From Burkholderia contaminans (lineage in GTDB: Bacteria; Pseudomonadota; Gammaproteobacteria; Burkholderiales; Burkholderiaceae), in NCBI RefSeq assembly GCF_029633825.1, contig NZ_CP090642.1, forward strand, positions 1,240,001 to 1,304,000: a stretch of DNA of 64,000 bases. Reading direction: 5' to 3'. Under the pieces are notes generated by a model that saw nothing but the letters and a program-made list of their open reading frames with translations, had not been told where the DNA came from and did not search any database. Below, in pieces: positions 16,207 to 25,409 of the stretch. The position numbers and the translations under genes are program-made. The first letter of the stretch is position 1; each line of letters opens with the position of its first letter.

Positions 16207-17539
16207 GCGGCTGCAGGATGTCGCGCGGAATCGCCGCGATCAGCACGCAGCTGACCAGCAGGCACGCGCCCAGCGCATAGGTGCCGTTGTTGATGTCGCC
16301 GGTCATCTGCTTGGCGACGCCGGTGATCATCGAGCCCGTGAACCCGGACAGGTTGCCCACCGAGTTGATCAGCGCAATGCCGGCCGCCGCGGCCGTGCCG
16401 GAGAGGATCTGCCCCGGAAAGGTCCAGTAGATCGGCATCAGCGCGAGGATGCCGCACGTCGCGATGGTCAGGAATACGATCGACAGCGCGACGTTGTGCG
16501 CCAACGCCGCGCTCGCGATCAGGCCGACCCCGCCGATCAGCGCGGGAATCGCCGCGTGCAGGCGGCGCTCGCCGGTCTTGCGCGAGTGCGACGCGTTCCA
16601 CACCATCGCGAAGATTGCCGTCAGGTACGGAATGGCGGTCAGGACACCGATATGCAGCGGGCTCTGCACGCCCGACGCGCGAATGATCGACGGCAGCCAG
16701 AACGCCAGCCCGTAGAAGCCGGTATTGAACGTGAGCAGGATGAAGGTGAGCAGCCAGACGCGCGGGCTGCGCAGCGCGGCGCCGATGCTGTGCGACTTGT
16801 GCGCGGCTTCGGTTTCGAGGTTGCGCGCCAGCCGCGCCTTTTCGTCGCCGGACAGCCACTTCGCCGACTGCGGGCCGTCGCCGAGGCACGCCAGCACGAT
16901 GAACGCCACCACGATCGACGGCAGCCCTTCGAGCAGCAGCATCCATTGCCAGCCGCTCATGCCCGACAAACCGTGCGTGTGCTCCATCAGCCAGCCGGAC
17001 ACCACGCTGCCGAGCGTCAGGCTCAGCGGGATCGCGACCAGGAAGCCCGACATGGCCACGCTCTGGCGGCGCGCCGGAAACCAGTAGTTCATGTACAGGA
17101 TGACGCCCGGAAAGAAGCCGGCTTCGCACAGGCCGAGCAGGAAGCGCAATGCATAGAACATCGTGGACGTCTGCACGTGGAAGAACTGCGCGAGCGGCAC
17201 GATGAACGCCATCGACGACGACACGATGCCCCACGTGATCATGATCCGCGCGATCCAGAAGCGCGCGCCGTAGCGGTGCAGCAACAGGTTGCTGGGCATC
17301 TCGAACAGGAAATAGCCCCAGAAGAAAATGCTGGCGCCGAGCGCATAGACGCCGTCGCTCAAGCTCAGGTCGTCGAGCATCTGCAGCTTCGCAAAGCCCA
17401 CGTTCACGCGATCGAGGTAGGCCACGACGTAACAGAGCAGCAGCAACGGCAGGATGCGCCGCATCACCTTGCGATACAGGGCGTCGTCGGATGAATCGGC
17501 CGCGGCCGGGGCGGCAGCGGCCTGCGTAATGGATGGCAT
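16193..17539 (-). CDS. MFS transporter, ACS (anion:cation symporter) family, sugar-acid type
   Basis: The 448-residue inner-membrane protein has 12 predicted helices and ACS-family landmarks: YLDRVNVGFAKLQML after helix 1, FEMPSNLLLHRYGARFWIAR, and FLLGLCEAGFFPGVILYMNY. This family carries tartrate, aldonates and uronates with protons. ATG 17537-17539 has AGGAGA 7 bases upstream. The start is 58 bp from an ATGTTACCGATAACAT operator, and the divergent LacI-type gene and the aldonate dehydratase beyond it carry matching sites, so it is the likely aldonate importer of this regulon. The C terminus ends inside an octamer repeat. Confidence 0.92.
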   Translation of the reverse strand: MPSITQAAAAPAAADSSDDALYRKVMRRILPLLLLCYVVAYLDRVNVGFAKLQMLDDLSLSDGVYALGASIFFWGYFLFEMPSNLLLHRYGARFWIARIMITWGIVSSSMAFIVPLAQFFHVQTSTMFYALRFLLGLCEAGFFPGVILYMNYWFPARRQSVAMSGFLVAIPLSLTLGSVVSGWLMEHTHGLSGMSGWQWMLLLEGLPSIVVAFIVLACLGDGPQSAKWLSGDEKARLARNLETEAAHKSHSIGAALRSPRVWLLTFILLTFNTGFYGLAFWLPSIIRASGVQSPLHIGVLTAIPYLTAIFAMVWNASHSRKTGERRLHAAIPALIGGVGLIASAALAHNVALSIVFLTIATCGILALMPIYWTFPGQILSGTAAAAGIALINSVGNLSGFTGSMITGVAKQMTGDINNGTYALGACLLVSCVLIAAIPRDILQPPAGR

Positions 17540-17597
17540 CGGTCTGTCTCCTGATTGTGTAGGTCTTCTTCGTACCGGCGGGTTCTTCGACACATCG

Positions 17598-17613
17598 ATG
17601 TTACCGATAACAT
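17598..17613. promoter_or_regulatory. LacI/GntR-type operator O1 (before MFS gene)
   Basis: ATGTTACCGATAACAT is a 16-bp near-palindrome with one mismatched pair. It agrees closely with the published operator type of E. coli GntR (a LacI-family gluconate repressor). It stands 58 bp upstream of the minus-strand MFS start. Confidence 0.78.
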
Positions 17614-17663
17614 TCCGTGGCAAAAAAAACGCCGACGAGGCAGCGGGGAGCAATCGGCACACT

Positions 17664-17675
17664 GATACCGGTAAC
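17664..17675. promoter_or_regulatory. Possible second operator O2 in the same divergent region
   Basis: GATACCGGTAAC has the same 12-bp core as the site at 19016-19027 (GTTACCGGTAAC) with one substitution. It lies 51 bp from O1, about five helical turns, compatible with looping or with separate control of the regulator gene at 17838. Confidence 0.55.
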
Positions 17676-17837
17676 GAATCGGAAGGTAGCACGCGTCAAC
17701 AGGCGCGTACAAGGGCCGTCGAACGCGTGGTTTCCCTAGTGCGCGCATCGCCTCGACGGGGCGGCGCGGCACGCATGAACGCGGATGCGGCACCGGTATG
17801 ATGTAGCCTTTCCAGCTTCCGTCCGATCGCGATTCCG

Positions 17838-18875
17838 ATGCCCAGTCCCACCGCCGTCCGGCCTGCCGGGCCGCCCCGCATGTCCGACGTAGCCCGCCTC
17901 GCCGGCGTATCGAAGATGACGGTGTCGCGCGTGCTCGCCGGCCACAGCGTGGCCGCCGAGACGCGCGCGCGGGTCTGCGCGGCGATCGACCAGCTCGGCT
18001 ACGTGGCGGACGCGGCCGCGGGCGCGCTGTCGTCGGGGCGTTCGGAATTCGTCGCGGTGCTGGTGCCGTCGCTGTCGAGCTCCAACTTCTCCGACACCGT
18101 GCGCGGCCTGACCGACGCGCTCGAACCCGAAGGTCTCCAGCTGCTGCTCGGCGACACCGACTACGATCTCGAACGCGAGGAACGGCTCGTGCGCTCGATG
18201 TTGCGGCACCAGCCGCGCTGCATCGCGCTGACGGGGGCGCAGCACACCGATGCGACACGCAAGGTGCTCGAACGCTCGGCGATTCCGGTGGTCGAGATGT
18301 GGGACCTGCCCACGCATCCGATCGACACCGCCGTCGGCTTCTCGAACGTGCGCGCCGCCCGGGCGATGGTGCGCCACCTGGCCGAGCGCGGCTACCGGCG
18401 CATCGGTTTCCTGGGCGGCGCGAGCGAGCTGGATCGGCGCGGCCTCGACCGGCTCAAGGGATACCAGGCGGAGATCAAGGCGCAGAAGCTTGGTGAGCCG
18501 CGCATCGTGCGGCTGGGCGAATCGCCGATCACGATGGGCCATGGCGGGCCCGCGATGGCCGCGCTGCTCGAACAATGGCCGGATACCGATGCGGTGATGT
18601 GCGTGAGCGACATGTCCGCGTTCGGCGCGATCATGGAATGCCACCGGCGCGGGCTGTCCGTGCCCGCGGACATGGCCGTGGCCGGATTCGGGAATTTCGA
18701 AGTGGCCGCATGCTGCCACCCGGCCATCACGACCGTGTCGGTCGACGCGTACGGCATCGGGCGACGCACGGGCGAAGCGTTGCTGGCCGCGCTGCAGGCG
18801 CGCGACGGCGGCGAGCGCACCGAGCCGCGAAGCATCCGCATCGACTATACGATCGTCGCGCGCGAAAGCGCGTGA
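17838..18875 (+). CDS. LacI family repressor, GntR (gluconate)-like
   Basis: The 345-residue protein has a LacI HTH (MSDVARLAGVSKMTVSRVLA, about residues 15-34) with the hinge helix AAGALSSGRS, then a periplasmic-binding-protein-like sugar domain (VAVLVPSLSSSNFSDTVRGL, RRIGFLGGASELDRRGLDRL). The central block resembles GntR/IdnR-type gluconate repressors. Start 17838 is kept; an ATG at 17880 directly before the HTH is possible. The gene sits between the importer and the dehydratase and is flanked by three matching operators. Induction by an aldonate or its keto-deoxy product is inferred. Confidence 0.92.
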   Translation: MPSPTAVRPAGPPRMSDVARLAGVSKMTVSRVLAGHSVAAETRARVCAAIDQLGYVADAAAGALSSGRSEFVAVLVPSLSSSNFSDTVRGLTDALEPEGLQLLLGDTDYDLEREERLVRSMLRHQPRCIALTGAQHTDATRKVLERSAIPVVEMWDLPTHPIDTAVGFSNVRAARAMVRHLAERGYRRIGFLGGASELDRRGLDRLKGYQAEIKAQKLGEPRIVRLGESPITMGHGGPAMAALLEQWPDTDAVMCVSDMSAFGAIMECHRRGLSVPADMAVAGFGNFEVAACCHPAITTVSVDAYGIGRRTGEALLAALQARDGGERTEPRSIRIDYTIVARESA

Positions 18876-19013
18876 TGCGCTGACGGTCGCGGCGGAGCGG
18901 CGCATCGGCGGGCCGCGATGCACGCAACGACGCCCCGTCCCCTGCCCTCGCGCCGCCCGTCTCGCACGACACACCCTTCCTCCGCACAAAAAACCCGTGC
19001 TAACATCCAGACG

Positions 19014-19029
19014 ATGTTACCGGTAACTA
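19014..19029. promoter_or_regulatory. LacI/GntR-type operator O3 (before dehydratase operon)
   Basis: ATGTTACCGGTAACTA contains the perfect 12-bp palindrome GTTACCGGTAAC (19016-19027). It lies 44 bp upstream of the dehydratase start. Together with O1 and O2 it defines a small regulon read by the local LacI-type protein. Confidence 0.8.
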
Positions 19030-19072
19030 TCCGGTGCGCCAGAACGAAAAGCCCCTTCGGAGACAGCCCGCC

Positions 19073-20854
19073 ATGTCACACACGCCTCGCCGCCTGCGCA
19101 GCCAGGAATGGTTCGACGATCCCGCGCATGCCGACATGACCGCGCTCTATGTCGAGCGCTTCATGAACTACGGGCTGACGCGCGAGGAGTTGCAGTCGGG
19201 CCGCCCCGTGATCGGCATTGCGCAGACGGGCAGCGACCTCGCGCCGTGCAACCGCCACCACATCGAACTGGCCGAGCGCACGAAGGCGGGCATCCGCGAT
19301 GCGGGCGGCATTCCGATGGAATTCCCCGTGCATCCGCTGGCCGAGCAAAGCCGCCGGCCGACCGCCGCGCTCGACCGCAACCTCGCGTACCTCGGGCTGG
19401 TGGAAGTGCTGCACGGCTTTCCGCTGGACGGCGTGGTGCTCACCACCGGCTGCGACAAGACCACGCCCGCCTGCCTGATGGCAGCCGCGACCGTCGACAT
19501 GCCGGCGATCGTGCTGTCGGGCGGGCCGATGCTCGACGGCTGGCACGACGGCAAGCGCGTCGGCTCGGGCACGGTGATCTGGCATGCGCGCAACCTGCTC
19601 GCCGCCGGCGAGATCGACTACGAAGGCTTCATGCAGCTGACCACGGCTTCGTCGCCGTCGATCGGCCATTGCAACACCATGGGCACCGCGCTGTCGATGA
19701 ACAGCCTGGCCGAGGCGCTCGGCATGTCGTTGCCGGGCTGCGCGAGCATCCCCGCCGCGTACCGCGAGCGCGGCCAGATGGCGTACGCCACCGGCAAGCG
19801 CGCGGTCGAGCTGGTGCGCGAAAACGTGCGCCCGTCGGCGATCATGACGCGCGCGGCGTTCGAGAATGCGATCGTCGTCGCGTCCGCGCTCGGCGCATCG
19901 ACCAACTGCCCGCCGCACCTGATCGCGATCGCGCGCCACATGGGCGTCGAACTGGGCCTGGACGACTGGCAGCGCCTCGGCGAGGCCGTGCCGCTGCTCG
20001 TCAACTGCATGCCGGCCGGCGAGTACCTCGGCGAGAGCTTCCACCGCGCCGGCGGCGTGCCCGCGGTACTGCGCCAGCTCGATGCGGCCGGCCTGCTGCG
20101 GCGCGACTGCGCGACCGTGTCCGGCCGCGCGATCGGCGAGATCGCCGACACCGCGCCCGACGCCGACCACGACGTGATCCGCACGCCCGACGCACCGCTC
20201 AAGCATGGCGCGGGCTTCATGGTGCTGTCGGGCAACTTCTTCGACAGCGCGATCATGAAGATGTCGGTGGTCGGTGAAGCGTTCCGCCGGACCTATCTGG
20301 CCGAGCCGGGCGCGGAGAACACGTTCGAGGCGCGCGCGATCGTGTTCGAAGGCCCCGAGGACTACCACGCGCGCATCAACGATCCCGCGCTGAACATCGA
20401 CGAGCGCTGCATCCTCGTGATTCGCGGCTGCGGCACGGTCGGCTACCCGGGCAGCGCGGAAGTCGTCAACATGGCGCCGCCGGCCGAACTCGTGAAGCGC
20501 GGTGTGACCTCGCTGCCCTGCATGGGCGACGGCCGCCAGAGCGGTACGTCGGCCAGCCCGTCGATCCTGAACGTGTCGCCCGAGGCGGCGGTCGGCGGCG
20601 GCCTGGCGCTGCTGCGCACGAACGACCGCATTCGCGTGGACCTGAATCGCCGCAGCGTCGACGTGCTCGTGGACGAGGATGAACTCGCGCGCCGTCGCGA
20701 GACGGCGAGCTTCACGGTGCCGCAGGCGCAGACGCCGTGGCAGGCACTCTATCGCCAGTTCGTCGGCCAGTTGTCCACCGGCGGCTGCCTCGAGCCCGCC
20801 ACGCTGTACCTGAAGGTGATCGAACAACGCGGCAACCCGCGCCATTCGCACTGA
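19073..20854 (+). CDS. IlvD/Edd family aldonate dehydratase
   Basis: This 593-residue enzyme belongs to the IlvD/Edd family, which use an Fe-S cluster and Mg to dehydrate dihydroxy or sugar acids to 2-keto-3-deoxy acids. Visible features are the cluster cysteines in TTGCDKTTPACLMAA and SIGHCNTMGTA, the IAQTGSDLAPCNRHH segment near the N terminus, and the C-terminal RGCGTVGYPGSAEVVNM and GDGRQSGTSASPSILN blocks. The last two match the arabinonate/xylonate dehydratase subgroup rather than IlvD. ATG 19073 has GGAGA upstream. It lies 33 bp before the FAH-fold gene; the pair would convert a C5 or C6 aldonate stepwise. The exact sugar acid is not determined. Confidence 0.9.
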   Translation: MSHTPRRLRSQEWFDDPAHADMTALYVERFMNYGLTREELQSGRPVIGIAQTGSDLAPCNRHHIELAERTKAGIRDAGGIPMEFPVHPLAEQSRRPTAALDRNLAYLGLVEVLHGFPLDGVVLTTGCDKTTPACLMAAATVDMPAIVLSGGPMLDGWHDGKRVGSGTVIWHARNLLAAGEIDYEGFMQLTTASSPSIGHCNTMGTALSMNSLAEALGMSLPGCASIPAAYRERGQMAYATGKRAVELVRENVRPSAIMTRAAFENAIVVASALGASTNCPPHLIAIARHMGVELGLDDWQRLGEAVPLLVNCMPAGEYLGESFHRAGGVPAVLRQLDAAGLLRRDCATVSGRAIGEIADTAPDADHDVIRTPDAPLKHGAGFMVLSGNFFDSAIMKMSVVGEAFRRTYLAEPGAENTFEARAIVFEGPEDYHARINDPALNIDERCILVIRGCGTVGYPGSAEVVNMAPPAELVKRGVTSLPCMGDGRQSGTSASPSILNVSPEAAVGGGLALLRTNDRIRVDLNRRSVDVLVDEDELARRRETASFTVPQAQTPWQALYRQFVGQLSTGGCLEPATLYLKVIEQRGNPRHSH

Positions 20855-20887
20855 CCCTCCCTGCCCACGACCCTTGCCGAGCTGACC

Positions 20888-22069
20888 ATGCGTACTCTTT
20901 CCGTTTCCGACTGCCTGCCGCACGACCTGGCGCAAGCGCTGCTGATCGGCCGTGTGTGGCGGCACGACGGCGCCCATGCGGGCCCGAGCGTCGTTGCCGT
21001 GCGCGACGGCGAAGTGATCGACATCACGCGCACCGTACCGACCACCGCAGACCTGTTCGACCGCCCCGACGCGGCCGCCATCGCCCGCACGGCGCCCGGC
21101 GAATCGCTGGGCCGCGTCGAGCCGCTGCTGCAGGCGGCGCTCGACGGCACGCGCGGCGCGACCCACCTGCTCGCACCGTGCGACGTGCAGGCCGTCAAGG
21201 CATGCGGCGTCACCTTCGCCGTCAGCCTGATCGAGCGCGTGATCGAGGAACAGGCCGGCGGCGACCCCGTGAAGGCAGCGGACGTGCGCGCGACCATCGC
21301 GGCCACCATCGGCACCGATCTGTCGAAGATCGTGCCGGGCTCGGACGCCGCGATGCGGCTGAAGGCGGAACTCGAGCGCCGCGGCGCGTGGTCGCAATAC
21401 ATGGAAGTCGGCATCGGCCCCGATGCCGAGGTGTTCTCGAAGGCGCAGCCGATGTCGGCGGTGGGCTTCGGCGCGGACGTGGGGCTGCTGCCGGTTTCGG
21501 TATGGAACAACCCCGAGCCGGAGATCGTCCTCGCGGTTTCCAGCGACGGCAGGCCGGTGGGCGCGACGCTCGGCAACGACGTGAACCTGCGCGACATCGA
21601 AGGCCGCTCGGCGCTGCTGCTCGGCAAGTGCAAGGACAACAACGGCTCGTGCGCGATCGGCCCGTTCGTGCGGCTGTTCGATGGGGGCTTCACGCTGGAC
21701 AGCGTGCGCGAGGCCAGCGTGTCGCTGCACGTCGAAGGCGCGGACGACGGCTTCGTCCTCGACGGCATCAGCCACATGCGCGAGATCAGCCGCGACCCGG
21801 CCGACCTCGTCGCGCAGACCTGCGGCGCGCATCACCAGTATCCGGACGGCTTCATGCTGTTCCTCGGCACGATGTTTTCGCCGATCCAGGATCGCGACGC
21901 GCCCGGCGGCGGATTCACGCATCACCTCGGCGACCGCGTCACGATCTCCACGCCCGCGCTCGGCGCACTCGTCAACACCGTGCGGCTGTGCACCGAGATC
22001 GCGCCTTGGACCTTCGGCGTGCGCGCGCTGTATGCCAATCTGGCCGCACGCGGCCTGCTTGCGCCGTAA
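20888..22069 (+). CDS. Fumarylacetoacetate hydrolase (FAH) family protein, probable keto-deoxy-aldonate processing
   Basis: The 393-residue protein has a FAH C-terminal domain: metal-binding acidic residues appear in WNNPEPEIVLAVSSDGRPVG, and GNDVNLRDIEGRSALLLGKC follows. Several bacterial pentonate clusters pair an IlvD/Edd dehydratase with a FAH-fold 2-keto-3-deoxypentonate dehydratase or hydrolase (established for arabinonate and xylonate pathways), and the order here matches. The N-terminal 80 residues form a separate small domain. It is co-transcribed with the upstream dehydratase. The reaction is inferred from family and neighbourhood. Confidence 0.85.
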   Translation: MRTLSVSDCLPHDLAQALLIGRVWRHDGAHAGPSVVAVRDGEVIDITRTVPTTADLFDRPDAAAIARTAPGESLGRVEPLLQAALDGTRGATHLLAPCDVQAVKACGVTFAVSLIERVIEEQAGGDPVKAADVRATIAATIGTDLSKIVPGSDAAMRLKAELERRGAWSQYMEVGIGPDAEVFSKAQPMSAVGFGADVGLLPVSVWNNPEPEIVLAVSSDGRPVGATLGNDVNLRDIEGRSALLLGKCKDNNGSCAIGPFVRLFDGGFTLDSVREASVSLHVEGADDGFVLDGISHMREISRDPADLVAQTCGAHHQYPDGFMLFLGTMFSPIQDRDAPGGGFTHHLGDRVTISTPALGALVNTVRLCTEIAPWTFGVRALYANLAARGLLAP

Positions 22070-22242
22070 GGCCCGCAGGCTCGACGCCCCCCATCGACAT
22101 CGACGCGCGGCGGATCGACGGCCAGGCCGCACGCTCACGCACGCGGTTGCGATCGAGGGTGGCGCGAATGCGTGCCGCGCCGATGCGGCCGCCCGGCGAA
22201 ATCATGCAAAATACGCCCCATCTGAGATGGGGAGACGCGCCC

Positions 22243-23166
22243 GTGGGGATCAACTTCGACTTGAACGACTTGCAGGCGTTTCGCGCGGTCGTGGAAACGG
22301 GCAGTTTCCGCAAGGCCGCGGAATCGGTCAGCATTTCCCAGCCCGCGTTGAGTCGCCGGATCGACAAGCTCGAGGAAGCGCTCGGCGTGCGCCTGTTCGA
22401 GCGCACCACGCGTCGCGTCGCGCTCACCACGGTCGGCCGCGTGTTCGCCCAGAGCGCCGAACAGCTGCTCGACGATCTCGATGCGGCGCTGCTCGGCATT
22501 CGCGACGTGTCGTCGAGCCGCCTGGGCCATGTGACCATCGCGTGCGTGCCCTCGGTCGCCTACTACTTTCTGCCGGCCATCATCGCGCGCTATCATCAGC
22601 GCTTTCCGCGCATCCGGGTCAAGCTGCTGGACGCGAGCGCGAACGAGGTGCTGGGCGCCGTCATCAGCGGCGAAGCCGATTTCGGCGTGAGCTTCATGGG
22701 CAGCCAGGAATCCGACATCGAGTTCAAGATGTTGCTCCAGGAGCGGTTCGTCGCTGCCTGCCGCCGCGACCATCCGCTCGCGCGCAAGAAGCGCGTTACC
22801 TGGAACGAACTGTACGAGCACGATTACGTGTCGGTGGACAAGACTTCCGGGAACCGCCTGTTGCTCGACCAGGCGCTGGCCGCCGTGGCGCCGCGGGGGC
22901 CGAGCGTATGCGAAGCGCGCCACGTGACGACCCTGCTCGGCTTGATCGAGGCGGGGCTCGGCGTCGCCGCGGTGCCGTCGATGGCGATGCCCGGGCACGA
23001 CCACCCGATTCTCACGAGCGTGCCGCTCGTCGAGCCGGTCGTCAAACGCCGCGTGGGCATCGTCAAGCGGCGCGGACGGCCGCTCACGCCGGCCGCCGAA
23101 GCATTTCACCGGATGATCGTCGACGCGAAGCGCGACGGCATCGCGAACAGCGATGCATCGGTGTGA
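22243..23166 (+). CDS. LysR family transcriptional regulator
   Basis: The 307-residue protein opens with the LysR HTH (DLNDLQAFRAVVETGSFRKA, then AAESVSISQPALSRRIDKLE) and has the effector domain from about residue 90 (SRLGHVTIACVPSVAYYFLP). GTG 22243 is preferred because GGGGAG (22229-22234) lies 8 bases upstream and the HTH begins at once; an upstream in-frame ATG at 22204 would add 13 residues and lacks a site. It is 34 bp upstream of a DctA-like symporter on the same strand, so it may control dicarboxylate or keto-acid uptake. Confidence 0.92.
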   Translation: MGINFDLNDLQAFRAVVETGSFRKAAESVSISQPALSRRIDKLEEALGVRLFERTTRRVALTTVGRVFAQSAEQLLDDLDAALLGIRDVSSSRLGHVTIACVPSVAYYFLPAIIARYHQRFPRIRVKLLDASANEVLGAVISGEADFGVSFMGSQESDIEFKMLLQERFVAACRRDHPLARKKRVTWNELYEHDYVSVDKTSGNRLLLDQALAAVAPRGPSVCEARHVTTLLGLIEAGLGVAAVPSMAMPGHDHPILTSVPLVEPVVKRRVGIVKRRGRPLTPAAEAFHRMIVDAKRDGIANSDASV

Positions 23167-23200
23167 CAACGACACAAGAGACACGAAGGAAGACCGTTCC

Positions 23201-24541
23201 GTGAGGTTGGCCAGGCTGCTCAAATCGCTCTACGTGCAGGTCCTGCTCGCGATGCTGCTCGGCGTGACCGTCGGTCATGTATGGCCGGACGCAGGCGCGA
23301 TGTTCAAACCGCTCAGCGACGCGTTCGTCGGCCTCGTGAGGATGACCATCGCGCCGATCGTGTTCTGCACGATCGTCTCGGGCATCACGTCGCTGGCGAA
23401 CGGGCAGGCAATCGGCCGCACGATCGTGCGGGCGCTCGCGCTCTTCTATCTGCTCACCGCCGTCGCGCTCGCCATCGGGCTCATCACCGCGTTCGTGTTG
23501 CAACCGGGCGCCGGCATGCACATCGACGTCCACCATCTCGATTCGCGCATCCTCGCGCCGTACGTGAGGGACGCGCAACCGAACGGGCTCGTCGCGTTCG
23601 GGCTGAGCGTGATCCCCGATACGATGCTCGGCGCGTTCGAGAAAGGCGAGGTGTTGCCGGTGCTGCTGCTGTCGCTGTTGTTCGGCTTCTCGCTGAACGC
23701 ACACCCGCGGGCCGGGCGGCCCGTTCTTGCACTGATCGACGGCGTCGCCCAGGTCGTCTTTCGCGTGCTCGCGATGATCATGCGGCTCGCGCCGCTCGGC
23801 GCATTCGGCGCGATGGCCTTCACGGTGGGCCGCTTCGGAATCGGCTCGATCGGCTCGCTCGCGAAGCTGATGCTGTCCTTCTACGTGGCCTGCGGGCTGT
23901 TCGTCGCACTGGTGCTCGCCCCGCTCGCGCGGCTGCACGGCTTCGCGCTGTGGCGGCTCTTGCGCTACCTGCGCGAAGAGTTGCTCATCGTCCTCGCGAC
24001 GTCCTCTTCGGAGCCCGTTCTGCCACGCCTGATCGTCAAGCTGGAATCGCTCGGGTGCGACAAGGGCGTCGTGGGGCTCGTGCTGCCGGCGGGTTATTCG
24101 TTCAATCTGGACGGTACCGCGATCTATCTGACGCTCGCCGCGTTGTTCATCGCGCAGGCGTGCGACGTGCCCCTTTCCGCGTCGCAGATCGCCGTGATGC
24201 TCGCCATCATGCTGCTCACGTCCAAGGGCGCGGCCGGCGTTTCCGGAAGCGGGCTGGTTGCGCTGGTCGCCACGCTCGTCGTCATGCCCGACCTGCCCGT
24301 CGCCGGTGTCGCACTGCTGGTCGGCATCGATCGCTTCATGTCCGAGGCACGCGCGCTGACGAGCGTGATCAGCAACGCATGCGCGGTGATCTTCGTGTCG
24401 ATGTGGGAAGGCGCATGCGATCGCACGCGTCTTGCGCAGCGGCTCGCTGCAGGAGGGCCGGGATCCCCGAGCGGGGTCGATGCGGACCGTGCCGCCGCGG
24501 ATGCCGGCGGCGACGGTGGCGGCGACGGGAAGGCGGTATGA
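23201..24541 (+). CDS. Dicarboxylate:cation symporter, DctA/GltP-like (DAACS family)
   Basis: The 446-residue membrane protein has the DAACS layout: FVGLVRMTIAPIVFCTIVSG in helix 2-3, the serine-rich motif LATSSSEPVLPRLI (re-entrant loop 1), and the NLDGTAIYLTLAALFIAQA helix with TSKGAAGVSGSGLVALVATL (re-entrant loop 2). These form the C4-dicarboxylate and cation sites. GTG 23201 with AAGGAAG upstream is chosen over a frame from 23153 that would start before the Shine-Dalgarno. The C terminus ends in a Gly/Asp/Ala-rich tail. The LysR gene upstream is the likely regulator. Specificity (succinate, malate or a related acid) is inferred. Confidence 0.92.
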   Translation: MRLARLLKSLYVQVLLAMLLGVTVGHVWPDAGAMFKPLSDAFVGLVRMTIAPIVFCTIVSGITSLANGQAIGRTIVRALALFYLLTAVALAIGLITAFVLQPGAGMHIDVHHLDSRILAPYVRDAQPNGLVAFGLSVIPDTMLGAFEKGEVLPVLLLSLLFGFSLNAHPRAGRPVLALIDGVAQVVFRVLAMIMRLAPLGAFGAMAFTVGRFGIGSIGSLAKLMLSFYVACGLFVALVLAPLARLHGFALWRLLRYLREELLIVLATSSSEPVLPRLIVKLESLGCDKGVVGLVLPAGYSFNLDGTAIYLTLAALFIAQACDVPLSASQIAVMLAIMLLTSKGAAGVSGSGLVALVATLVVMPDLPVAGVALLVGIDRFMSEARALTSVISNACAVIFVSMWEGACDRTRLAQRLAAGGPGSPSGVDADRAAADAGGDGGGDGKAV

Positions 24542-24565
24542 CGCCAACCTTCCCGTCGATCAGGC

Positions 24566-25348
24566 TCAGTGAGCGGGAACGGAATCCAGCCCGGTCGATT
24601 TCACGTCGGCCTGCACGTCGGGCGACGCGAGATAGTCGAGCAGCGCCTTCGCTTCCGCCGGATGCTGCGCGCCGACGGGGATGCCGGCCGCGAAGCGCGT
24701 GACCGACTGCAGCGATTCCGGAATCTTGCCGACGAACGTCGCGCCCTTGACCGGCAGCAGCTCGCTCACCTGCTGGAAGCCGATTTCGTAGTCGCCGTTC
24801 GCGACGACCGATGCCACCGGAATCCGCGGAATCATCTTCGCCTTCGACTTCACCTGGTCCTCGATGCCGAGCTTCCTGAACAGCTCGCGTTCGATATACA
24901 CGCCGCTCGCGCTGTCCGAGTAGGCGATCGACTTCGCGTGCAGCAGCGCCTGCTTGAGACCTTCGGGGGAACCGACGTCGGGTTTCGCCGAGCCGTCGCG
25001 AACGACCACGCCGATGCGCGAATCGGCCAGCTCGACGCGCGATCCGGGGATGACCTTGCCCTGCTTGATCAGGTCGTCCAGCGCATAGCCGACCATGATG
25101 ACGGCGTCGGCGGGCTCGCCGCGCGCGAGCCGGTTCGGAATCGCTTCGGGCGACTTGCCCATCGACGGGCCGAGCGCGGTAGCGAGCGTGTTACCCGTGT
25201 TGGACGCGAACCGGGGGCCGAGCAGCTTGTAGGCGGCGGTGAAGCCGCCCGAGCTCATCACGTGCAGTTCGGCGGCCTGCACGTTGGCAGCCACTGCCGT
25301 GGCAAGAACGAGCGCGGCCGCGCAAAATTTCGGGAGCAGGTTTCTCAT
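24566..25348 (-). CDS. ModA-like periplasmic substrate-binding protein
   Basis: This 260-residue protein has a Sec signal peptide ending about residue 26 (AAALVLATAVAANVQAAEL) and an extracellular solute-binding fold similar to ModA (LHVMSSGGFTAAYKLLGPRF, RGEPADAVIMVGYALDDLIK, IAYSDSASGVYIEREL). No ABC permease or ATPase is adjacent. It follows an MHS-family MFS gene on the same strand by 61 bp. Such pairs occur in Burkholderia near organic-acid carriers; whether the protein delivers ligand to the carrier or acts as a sensor is unknown. Confidence 0.82.
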   Translation of the reverse strand: MRNLLPKFCAAALVLATAVAANVQAAELHVMSSGGFTAAYKLLGPRFASNTGNTLATALGPSMGKSPEAIPNRLARGEPADAVIMVGYALDDLIKQGKVIPGSRVELADSRIGVVVRDGSAKPDVGSPEGLKQALLHAKSIAYSDSASGVYIERELFRKLGIEDQVKSKAKMIPRIPVASVVANGDYEIGFQQVSELLPVKGATFVGKIPESLQSVTRFAAGIPVGAQHPAEAKALLDYLASPDVQADVKSTGLDSVPAH

Positions 25349-25409
25349 GATCGTGGTCGTGGTCGTGAGGATTCGTAGGTGTTGGCAGGCATTCCGGATG
25401 GACCGGGCT

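Noticed and set aside
19076..22138. A very long minus-strand open frame of about 1020 codons opposite the dehydratase and FAH genes
   Set aside because: It is antisense to two genes with strong family signatures. Its translation is Arg/Ala/His/Gly-rich without motifs; such frames arise from high third-position GC.
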